The notes beneath the pieces are model-generated. The model was not told the origin of the DNA, ran no database searches, and saw only the letters and a list, made by a program, of their open reading frames with translations. A DNA stretch of 10,413 nucleotides from JACKPD01 sp034003145 (GTDB lineage: Bacteria > Spirochaetota > Spirochaetia > CADAEX01), in NCBI GenBank assembly GCA_034003145.1, contig JAVEZE010000097.1:1-10413 (forward strand), given 5' to 3'. Position numbers and translations under genes: made by a program. Numbering within the stretch: the first letter of the stretch is position 1; every line of letters begins with the position of its first letter. Positions 1 through 6,164 of this stretch are shown here, piece by piece.

Positions 1-1
1 G

Positions 2-550
2 CCCCAGCCCTCTTGCCGCAAACTGCTTATAAACTGGTTTGGAGAGCATAATAAAGTATCACTTGATTTCTCTTCTCTTGGCAATGAGGAAAAAAAAACA
101 CAGCTTTTTGTATCATCAAAATACCCCACCCTGGCAAGCGTTGACAGCGATTGGGTAATCGAGAATCAGGGCAGAGCAGCTTTTAAAAAAGTAAAATGGG
201 ACATTATCGAAGAAATCAGAATGACAACACTTGATGATGCAATTAAAAAATACGGAAAACCGGTGTTTATAAAAATTGATACTGAAGGTTCTGAGGATAA
301 AGTACTTTCCGGGCTTTCTACTGCGGTAGAATGCGTCAGTTTCGAATTTCTACCCTGGCAGAGACAACAGGCTTTAAAATGCATTGATAAAATTGTCAGG
401 CTCGGAAACTACAGTTTCAATTTTTCCCGCGGTGAATCAATGAAATTGTTTTTCAGCAGCTGGCTCTCTGCAAAAGAAATCCGTAATTTCATAAGAAATT
501 ATGGAGAAGATACTCAAAGCGGGGATATTTATGCGAAACTTGATAAATAG
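2..550 (+). CDS. FkbM-family SAM-dependent methyltransferase, 5'-truncated by window edge
   Basis: The reading frame is open from base 2 to the TAG at 548-550, giving 182 visible residues, so the true start lies left of the window. The motif TLDDAIKKYG followed by IKIDTEGSE (about residues 76-98) is the hallmark second half of FkbM-type methyltransferases: a conserved Thr-Leu-Asp, then an Asp-x-Glu-Gly strand that helps shape the active site. The residues before it (LDFSSLGNEEKK, then LFVSS) fit the preceding part of the same fold. FkbM enzymes O-methylate sugars, polysaccharides or secondary metabolites; the acceptor here cannot be read from the sequence. An internal ATG at 221 falls inside the conserved domain and is not a credible start. 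The 3' end overlaps the next gene by 20 bases, so the two are probably co-transcribed, which hints at modification of a surface or exported product (inference). Confidence 0.85.
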   Translation, partial: PQPSCRKLLINWFGEHNKVSLDFSSLGNEEKKTQLFVSSKYPTLASVDSDWVIENQGRAAFKKVKWDIIEEIRMTTLDDAIKKYGKPVFIKIDTEGSEDKVLSGLSTAVECVSFEFLPWQRQQALKCIDKIVRLGNYSFNFSRGESMKLFFSSWLSAKEIRNFIRNYGEDTQSGDIYAKLDK

Positions 551-2135
551 ATCAGGATTTTTTTCATATATAATTTTCCTTCAGCTCCTTTTTGCCTCCT
601 ACCGTCTTTTCCCTTCATTCGATATTTTTAATCCTGTCTCAATTTTTCTCCCAATGGGCGAGCTTATTATTATTATAATTCTTTTAAGCCCTGGTATAAT
701 ACAGGGGTTAAGATTTTTCATTTCCGTATTATCAGCTGGGATACTTCTTTTTTATACTATAGGTGAAATTTTCTACCGTCTTATTTATCTTGAAAATTTT
801 CAGATGATTACCGATATCCATCTTGTCCCTGGTTTATTTGTTATGATTATACCGGAAAACCTCCTTTCCCCTGACTTAACAAGAGCCTTCGCGATAATGT
901 TTTCTGTTATACTTGCTTCTTTACTGGGGTATTTATTACTGATCCCTGTAAAAAAAATATTTCATAAAAATAAAACCAGGCTGAACCCTTTTATTATTTC
1001 ACTCTTGATAATTATCTCATCCGTAATAATCTATATGTACCCGGAAAATTCTCCCGGCTTCAGTATTGCAAAGGATTTAATTCCAGCAAAAGAGAGCGAG
1101 CCTGTAGTTTCAGAACAGGAAATCACACCTGAAATTGCAGATACAAGATGGCAATTCCCCGGAATAAAAGACAGCGACATACATCTTGTTGTGGTAGAAT
1201 CATACGGCGCCACACTTTTTCAGCGTCCGGAATATAAGGAACACATTTTAATCCTTTACAGTGAACTTGAGCCGCTGCTTTATGACGATGGCTGGATAGT
1301 AAAATCAGGTTATGTAAATTCTCCTGCCTTCGGCGGCAGGAGCTGGCTTGCGGACGCGACTCTTCTTGCAGGCAGGCAGATTGAGGATCAGAAAACATTT
1401 GATGAAAGGATCACTAACGGAAATCCTGCCTGGTTTCTGAAACTTATGGAAGATAACAGTTATCACAGATATTATGTAGCTCCGGGAACCACGAGAACTT
1501 CAGATGAATGGAAAAAGGCATACCCGTTTGATACTTACCTGATAAGGCCTGATTTCGGATATGAAGGGCCAAATATCGCATTCGGGACACTTACAGACCA
1601 GTTTGCTTTTGATTTTCTTGCCAGAAACTATCTTGATGACAGCCGTAATGAGTTTGCATTCTATCTGCTTGTAAGTTCACATACACCTTTTGTCCGGATA
1701 CCCTTATTTAAACCGGACTGGGATTTCAGCCGCAAAGGGAAAGAATATGAAGAGGGCTATATCAGGATATTCAACAATAACTGGCTTTCTGGTAAAGAAC
1801 TGGCTGAAGGATATCTTGCCGGTATTTCCTACAGCCTTGAGACAACAATTAGATATCTGACTGAAGTACTTACCCGCAATGAGCTTATGGTAATAATCGG
1901 CGATCATCAGCCCCGAAAACCGGTAAGCGGAACAGACCCCGGTTTTCCTGTTCTGTTTCATATAATCGCACCCGCAGCAGGTAAAATATTTATACCGGGA
2001 GACTGGGAGCTTTCATCTGGCCTTGTCCCTCCTGAGCTTCCTGTGGATTATAATGAAATTCCGGAAATGGCAGAGATTCCAATGCTGATTGAGAGTATTT
2101 TAAGAGGAGAAGAGGAGCATAGAGAACTGGAATGA
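531..2135 (+). CDS. Membrane-anchored LTA-synthase-like / sulfatase-fold phosphotransferase or hydrolase
   Basis: A 534-aa protein with an N-terminal membrane part and a C-terminal alkaline-phosphatase/sulfatase-fold domain. Hydrophobic segments lie near residues 10-27, 40-61, 62-85, 118-140 and 152-170, followed by a long extracytoplasmic domain from about 215. Motifs match the LTA synthase/OpgB-type family: HLVVVESYG (metal-binding Glu223), GGRSW with a candidate nucleophile Ser271, SSHTPF (His384), and IIGDHQPR (Asp458, His459). The family transfers phosphoglycerol or phosphoethanolamine-like groups onto lipids or glycans outside the membrane, or hydrolyses such esters. The nucleophile is Ser where LTA synthases use Thr, and the C/S-x-P-x-R formylglycine motif of sulfatases is absent. 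I chose the ATG at 531 because GGGG (521-524) sits 6 bases upstream. An in-frame ATG at 501 adds 10 residues but lacks a Shine-Dalgarno sequence. The end overlaps the transporter gene by 4 bases. The family is well supported; the substrate is unknown. Confidence 0.82.
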   Translation: MRNLINRSGFFSYIIFLQLLFASYRLFPSFDIFNPVSIFLPMGELIIIIILLSPGIIQGLRFFISVLSAGILLFYTIGEIFYRLIYLENFQMITDIHLVPGLFVMIIPENLLSPDLTRAFAIMFSVILASLLGYLLLIPVKKIFHKNKTRLNPFIISLLIIISSVIIYMYPENSPGFSIAKDLIPAKESEPVVSEQEITPEIADTRWQFPGIKDSDIHLVVVESYGATLFQRPEYKEHILILYSELEPLLYDDGWIVKSGYVNSPAFGGRSWLADATLLAGRQIEDQKTFDERITNGNPAWFLKLMEDNSYHRYYVAPGTTRTSDEWKKAYPFDTYLIRPDFGYEGPNIAFGTLTDQFAFDFLARNYLDDSRNEFAFYLLVSSHTPFVRIPLFKPDWDFSRKGKEYEEGYIRIFNNNWLSGKELAEGYLAGISYSLETTIRYLTEVLTRNELMVIIGDHQPRKPVSGTDPGFPVLFHIIAPAAGKIFIPGDWELSSGLVPPELPVDYNEIPEMAEIPMLIESILRGEEEHRELE

Positions 2136-3340
2136 ATATGCCAATGCTTATTATTCTCGGGAATATGGTTACCAGTTTCGGCAACAGCATGTATGTAGTT
2201 GCATTGATCATATTTACGGCTGATAAATTTCATGACCCCTTTTATATCGGATTGATACAGACAGCTGCCTATCTGCCTGCAGTATTGTTCAGTCTGCAGG
2301 GAGGCAGACTGGCGGATAGATGCAGCAGACCTCTAATTATTGCTGGGAGCGACCTGGCCAGAAGTATTATTCTTTTTTCCGGGGCGCTGATGCTTTATAC
2401 ATTTTCTGCGGTACATCCGTTTATTATCCTTATTCCCATGGTTTTTATTAATGCTGTAATGCAGGCCCATTTTTCTCCCGCAGTTATCAGCTTTATTCTG
2501 GACCAGAAAAGGATCAAATGGGATCTATTAAGTCTAAGAACGGGAAGCGGTCATCTGGCAAGCCTTGCGGGACAGACTATCGGGGCACTGCTTTATCCCA
2601 TTCTAGGATTAATACCGCTGCTTGCAGTCAACAGTATATGTTTTCTCTCAAGCGGTATTTCAGAGCTGTTTCTAAAAGAAAACGAAAGCCGCAATCAAAA
2701 AAAAAGAATCAACGCATCAAATAATAAAATAAATTTCCCGAAAGCTTTCAAAGATTTTATTAAGCTGGAGAGAAAAGGAGCTCCAGTATTTCTCTATCTC
2801 GGTATGCAGGCAGTCAACAGCATGATAATCCTGAATCTTCCTTTTTTCCTTAAACACAGGCTTGGTTTTGAATCACGTTTTATAGGATACGGTCTTGCAG
2901 GATTGCTCGGAGGAAGCATCCTGTCAGGATTCACAATGGGATTGACTGGTTTGGCAGGAAAAATTAAATCTGCTGCCGCAACAACTGCAGCCCTTGCCTG
3001 TTCACTGATTTTTTTTCTGGCAAGTATTATTGGTACAGGAGAACCGGAGAAGGCATTTTTTTTTGTTCCCCTTTTTTTGCTTATCTGCGCAGGCGCATTA
3101 ATGGGATTGATACACCTTGTCACGATACATCAGGTTTACATCAAGGGGCCGCGTGATTCAGCGGCAGCACGTCAGGGTTTTCTCGAAGCATCTGCAACAG
3201 CAGTACTTCCTGCCAGTTATCTCTTAACAGGGCTCATTGCCTCAAGACTTCCCCTTGATACTCCCTGGATACTCCGTTCAGCCGGAATTCTTGCTTTTTT
3301 TATCGCGGGAACAGAAATATTCCGCAAAAACCGGAAATAA
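2132..3340 (+). CDS. Major facilitator superfamily (MFS) transporter
   Basis: A 402-aa, highly hydrophobic protein with about twelve predicted membrane helices in two halves, separated by a basic, lysine/asparagine-rich loop (about residues 184-205). The signature MFS loop between helices 2 and 3 is present as GGRLADRCSRP (residues 57-67), with the conserved Asp62 and Arg63. The length and this loop fit drug/siderophore-exporter-like MFS proteins (MFS_3 type); the direction and cargo cannot be read from the sequence. Its ATG overlaps the TGA of the preceding gene (ATGA at 2132-2135), so translation is probably coupled. A second ATG lies in frame at 2138, and no strong ribosome-binding site decides between them. 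It is the last gene of the left-hand operon, with a 132-base gap downstream. It may export the product made by the genes to its left, or even that of the cluster to its right (inference). Confidence 0.85.
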   Translation: MNMPMLIILGNMVTSFGNSMYVVALIIFTADKFHDPFYIGLIQTAAYLPAVLFSLQGGRLADRCSRPLIIAGSDLARSIILFSGALMLYTFSAVHPFIILIPMVFINAVMQAHFSPAVISFILDQKRIKWDLLSLRTGSGHLASLAGQTIGALLYPILGLIPLLAVNSICFLSSGISELFLKENESRNQKKRINASNNKINFPKAFKDFIKLERKGAPVFLYLGMQAVNSMIILNLPFFLKHRLGFESRFIGYGLAGLLGGSILSGFTMGLTGLAGKIKSAAATTAALACSLIFFLASIIGTGEPEKAFFFVPLFLLICAGALMGLIHLVTIHQVYIKGPRDSAAARQGFLEASATAVLPASYLLTGLIASRLPLDTPWILRSAGILAFFIAGTEIFRKNRK

Positions 3341-3472
3341 AATTCTTATTTTCTTCGGGAAAAGTAATTTATTATAAAAAGTAAAAATGTTATGGCAGGG
3401 AAACTGCGAATAAACATATAATTAAAGATAGTAATTATCAAGATTAAACAGGATAAGGATAAAAACGAAAAA
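3341..3472 (+). promoter_or_regulatory. AT-rich intergenic leader, probable promoter region of the five-gene cluster
   Basis: This 132-base gap before ribA is very AT-rich, with a TATA-rich -10-like stretch near 3416-3423, but I find no convincing -35 partner. A short hairpin (GCAG/CTGC around a GGAAA loop) lies near 3397-3409. None of the conserved blocks of an FMN (RFN) riboswitch, such as its GGTGAAATTCC-like element, are visible, although bacterial rib operons often carry one. The ribosome-binding site of ribA is weak (AAGG at 3455-3458, 14 bases before the ATG). That this region drives the cluster is inferred from the gap and its base composition. Confidence 0.35.
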
Positions 3473-4081
3473 ATGCAAAATAAAGTTATTTTCAAAATTG
3501 TGACTTCCAGGATTCCGACAAGGTATGGGGAATTCCACCTTCATCTGTTTTTTGAACCTGATACTGGCAAAGAGCATTTAGCTTTAACAATCGGTAATCC
3601 GGCAGAAGGGAGAGCACCTCTTGTAAGAATACATTCAGAATGTTTTACCGGCGATGTTCTTGGCTCGCTGAGATGCGACTGCGGCCCGCAGCTTGCCGCC
3701 TCTTTAAAAATGATTGGTGATGAGAGAAGAGGAGCGCTGATTTATCTCCGCCAGGAAGGAAGAGGGATAGGATTGATTGAAAAACTTAAAGCTTATAACC
3801 TGCAGGATGGCGGGCTGGATACAGTTGAGGCAAATATTTCACTGGGACATTGCGCTGACTGCAGAGACTACAGAATCGGGGCAATTATTTTAAAAGAACT
3901 TGGTATTAAAGAAATAAGACTTATAACAAATAACCCTGCAAAAATTGAGGGGCTTGAAGATTCAGGAATTACTGTAGAGGAGCGGATCCCCATAGAAACA
4001 GAAATCACAGAAGACAACTGCAGGTATATCAGGACAAAAGCGGAAAGAATGAACCATATAATTAATATGGGGAATTTTTAG
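3473..4081 (+). CDS. ribA: GTP cyclohydrolase II
   Basis: A 202-aa single-domain GTP cyclohydrolase II (E. coli RibA is 196 aa). The enzyme opens GTP to 2,5-diamino-6-ribosylamino-4(3H)-pyrimidinone 5'-phosphate, releasing formate and pyrophosphate; this is normally the first step of riboflavin synthesis. The zinc site is intact: HSECFTGD and SLRCDCG supply Cys57, Cys68 and Cys70. YLRQEGRGIGL (91-101), LKAYNLQD with Tyr108, Asp129/Arg131, and the C-terminal TNNPAKIEGL and RTKAERM segments all match the family. There is no fused RibB (DHBP synthase) domain. An unusual C-A-D-C (127-130) replaces the usual non-cysteine residues beside the catalytic Asp/Arg. The ATG at 3473 is the only reasonable start before the upstream in-frame stop. 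It is the first gene of a cluster in which the next gene starts 1 base after its stop. The gene name is certain by family; its role in ordinary riboflavin synthesis is not. Confidence 0.93.
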   Translation: MQNKVIFKIVTSRIPTRYGEFHLHLFFEPDTGKEHLALTIGNPAEGRAPLVRIHSECFTGDVLGSLRCDCGPQLAASLKMIGDERRGALIYLRQEGRGIGLIEKLKAYNLQDGGLDTVEANISLGHCADCRDYRIGAIILKELGIKEIRLITNNPAKIEGLEDSGITVEERIPIETEITEDNCRYIRTKAERMNHIINMGNF

Positions 4082-4082
4082 A

Positions 4083-4784
4083 ATGAATGAAGAGAGTAAT
4101 CTGTCAGAATGGCTAAACAGGCCTCAAGTGTTAACCGGGGAGAGAAGAAAACCTCTGGTTCTTATCAGTTATGCGTCATCGCTTGATGGATCAATTTCGG
4201 TAAAACAGGGATCTCAATTTACTATCAGCTCTGATGAATCAATGAAAACTGTACATTATTTAAGATCCCGATGCGATGCCATACTTGTCGGTATTGGAAC
4301 TATTCTTTCTGATAACCCGCAGCTATCGGTAAGGCTTGTCTCGGGAAAGGACCCTGTTCCTGTAATTATTGACAGCAGCCTCAGAACTCCTTCTGATTCC
4401 CGTGTTTTCCTTGACAGCAGAAATCCGCTTATATTCTGCGGCAGAAAGCCTGACAGCGGCAGGAAAAATAAATTATTGAATAAAGGAGCATTTATAATTG
4501 AAACAGATAATAACGAAGAGACTCTTTCATTAACAGATGTGCTGTTTCAGCTTTATGATAGAGGAATAAGATCATTGATGGTTGAAGGAGGAGCAAAGAT
4601 AATCAGATCGTTTATTAAAGAGAGTCTGTGGGATAAGATGGCAGTTTCCATAGCGCCGTCTTTAATCGGTGGGTATAGAATTATCACGGAAAATACCCTT
4701 ACTGAACCGGTCAGATTTAACAACGTATCATGGATAAGAAAGGGTTCTGACCAGATATGTCTTATTGAAAGGGAAACTTCATGA
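4083..4784 (+). CDS. Stand-alone RibD C-terminal-type (DHFR-fold) pyrimidine reductase
   Basis: A 233-aa protein of the RibD C-terminal domain family, which uses NADPH to reduce the ribosyl side chain of the RibA product (or its deaminated form) to ribityl. Visible motifs are SYASSLDGSI (29-38), LRSRCDAILVGIGTILSDNP (60-79), VIIDSSLRTP (94-103) and SLMVEGGAKI (164-173), the NADPH/substrate-binding signature of these reductases. The N-terminal zinc deaminase domain of bacterial RibD (HAE and PCxxxxxxC motifs) is absent, so only the reductase activity is encoded. That layout resembles the archaeal and fungal enzymes, which reduce before deamination. GGGGA at 4069-4073 lies 9 bases upstream of the ATG. 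It sits 1 base after ribA and overlaps the next gene by 4 bases. I infer that it acts directly on the RibA product; the exact substrate is unproven. Confidence 0.88.
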   Translation: MNEESNLSEWLNRPQVLTGERRKPLVLISYASSLDGSISVKQGSQFTISSDESMKTVHYLRSRCDAILVGIGTILSDNPQLSVRLVSGKDPVPVIIDSSLRTPSDSRVFLDSRNPLIFCGRKPDSGRKNKLLNKGAFIIETDNNEETLSLTDVLFQLYDRGIRSLMVEGGAKIIRSFIKESLWDKMAVSIAPSLIGGYRIITENTLTEPVRFNNVSWIRKGSDQICLIERETS

Positions 4785-5773
4785 AAGCAAGGCAGCTTAT
4801 TTTCCTAAAACATGGGCAGATATCGTACAAAGATATCATCTTAAAAGATCCTGGGGATGATGAGGTTCTTGTACAGGCAATATGCTGCGGTATCAGTACC
4901 GGCACAGAAAGACTTATAATAAGGGGAGAATTCCCGGAGGAGCTTTTTCTTGATGAATCAATAGAAGAACTTCGTATACCTGCTGTATATCCATTTTCCT
5001 ATGGCTATATCCTTTCCGGCGTTGTAAAAAAAGCAGGCAGCATTAATAATGAATGGATGGAGGGAAAAAGAGTATTAATTCTTCACCCGCATCAGAACAG
5101 CGCAGTAGTAAATATTAAGCGGCTTATATTCCTTCCTGACAATATTTCAAGTGAAACAGCAGTTCTTATTCCCTCATGCGAAACTGCCGTGAATTTAATC
5201 CATGATGCCTCGCCGCTTATGGGGGAGAGAGTCTGTATTTACGGTTTGGGAATAATCGGCCAGATAGCAGCAAGAATGATTTCCCTGTTTCCTCTTGAAA
5301 ATTTATTCCTTGTAGAACCTTCTTCTTTCCGCAGGGATTTAGCATCAAATATTAATAGCGCAGCTGTAATTTCATCTGATTCTGAAATACCGGATGATAT
5401 TTTTTTCGACCTTGCTTTGGAATTATCCGGAAATCCGCATGCGCTCCAGTCTTCGCTTAAGCACTCTGCGTACGACGGCAGAATAGTAGCAGGCTCATGG
5501 TATGGAAGCAAGCCTGTTTCACTTGAACTTGGCAGCAGTTTCCACAGGAAAAGACTAAAATTAATAAGCAGCCAGGTATCCAAAATATCTCCTGTGTTAA
5601 GGGGCAGATGGGATTATCAAAGAAGAACGCAGACCGCTATTAAATGGCTTGATTCGAATCAGCAGAAATCATGGATCACACATAAATTCCCGTTTGAAAA
5701 CGCATCAGAAGCCTATGAAATAATTAATCAGCCGGGCGGAGAATATCTTCAGGTTATACTTGATATGAATTAA
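4781..5773 (+). CDS. Medium-chain dehydrogenase/reductase, BchC-like, lacking canonical zinc ligands
   Basis: A 330-aa medium-chain dehydrogenase/reductase. The N-terminal catalytic domain carries CCGISTGTERL (35-45), close to the SGISTGTE motif of BchC (bacteriochlorophyllide dehydrogenase). The Rossmann domain has GLGIIG (155-160) for NAD(P) binding, ending in the acidic LVEP (177-180), which suggests NAD preference. The catalytic-zinc Cys of alcohol dehydrogenases is not at its usual place, the GHE histidine is replaced by GYI (75-77), and the four structural-zinc cysteines are absent, so it is probably zinc-independent. I infer an oxidation or reduction of an alcohol/ketone in the side chain of the pathway intermediate. 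AAAGGGA (4768-4774) is a good ribosome-binding site, and the ATG overlaps the reductase stop (ATGA). The family call is secure. A chlorophyll role is unlikely, as no other pigment gene is present. Confidence 0.8.
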   Translation: MKARQLIFLKHGQISYKDIILKDPGDDEVLVQAICCGISTGTERLIIRGEFPEELFLDESIEELRIPAVYPFSYGYILSGVVKKAGSINNEWMEGKRVLILHPHQNSAVVNIKRLIFLPDNISSETAVLIPSCETAVNLIHDASPLMGERVCIYGLGIIGQIAARMISLFPLENLFLVEPSSFRRDLASNINSAAVISSDSEIPDDIFFDLALELSGNPHALQSSLKHSAYDGRIVAGSWYGSKPVSLELGSSFHRKRLKLISSQVSKISPVLRGRWDYQRRTQTAIKWLDSNQQKSWITHKFPFENASEAYEIINQPGGEYLQVILDMN

Positions 5774-5783
5774 AGAGGTTAAT

Positions 5784-6164
5784 ATGTACAGACTGTGTTT
5801 GAAAAAAAAGTTTATTTCGAGGCATTTTCTCATCGGAGGAGACTGGGGAGATGAAAATACGATTCACTCTCATCCCTATGAAATTGAACTCAGAATTAAA
5901 GGAAATATCCTTGACCGGCATAATTATCTGACTGACCTTGTGATGGTTCAGGAGATACTTGATGAAACAGTCAGCTGTTATAATGACAGGCTTTTAAATG
6001 ATTTACCTCCATTTGCTGATACCAATCCCTCTCTTGAAATATTCAGCCGCATACTTGCAGAAGAAATATCAGGCAAATTAGACAGCGCATCACTTATATC
6101 CATAGAAGTCAGACTCTGGGAAAATGATTCTGCCTGGGCATCCTGGGAAAAAACCTTTCAATGA
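5784..6164 (+). CDS. 6-pyruvoyltetrahydropterin synthase / QueD-family protein with altered catalytic residues
   Basis: A 126-aa member of the PTPS/QueD fold, close to the usual 120-140 aa. Zinc ligands are retained: His14 (SRHFL), His28 and His30 (IHSHPYEIEL). Glu113 (RLWENDSAW) matches the Glu that anchors the pterin ring, and the LLND and NPSLEIF segments match the family's LND and NPTxE blocks. Aligned by eye with E. coli QueD, the catalytic Cys (CxxxHGH) is Glu24 (E-N-T-I-H-S-H), and the Asp-His dyad of LDHHYLN reads Asn67-Asp68 (YNDRLLN). Cys-to-Glu is known in Plasmodium PTPS. The protein therefore probably binds zinc and a pterin or pyrimidine but does different chemistry from QueD. 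RBS AGAGG at 5774-5778 precedes the ATG. The gene overlaps the glycosyltransferase by 4 bases. Its true substrate is unknown. Confidence 0.82.
   Translation: MYRLCLKKKFISRHFLIGGDWGDENTIHSHPYEIELRIKGNILDRHNYLTDLVMVQEILDETVSCYNDRLLNDLPPFADTNPSLEIFSRILAEEISGKLDSASLISIEVRLWENDSAWASWEKTFQ

Noticed and set aside
1031..1398. Open frames on the - strand within the sulfatase-fold gene
   Set aside because: Shadow frames with no family resemblance, fully inside a well-supported + strand gene.
3319..3357. Possible terminator after the MFS gene: TTCCG/CGGAA hairpin around the stop followed by a T-rich stretch
   Set aside because: Only 5 bp of stem, partly inside the coding region, with an interrupted T stretch; too weak to call.
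3473..4784. Ordinary riboflavin operon
   Set aside because: No deaminase, RibB, RibH or RibE, no FMN riboswitch seen, and the downstream coupled genes belong to other families; kept only as the alternative explanation.
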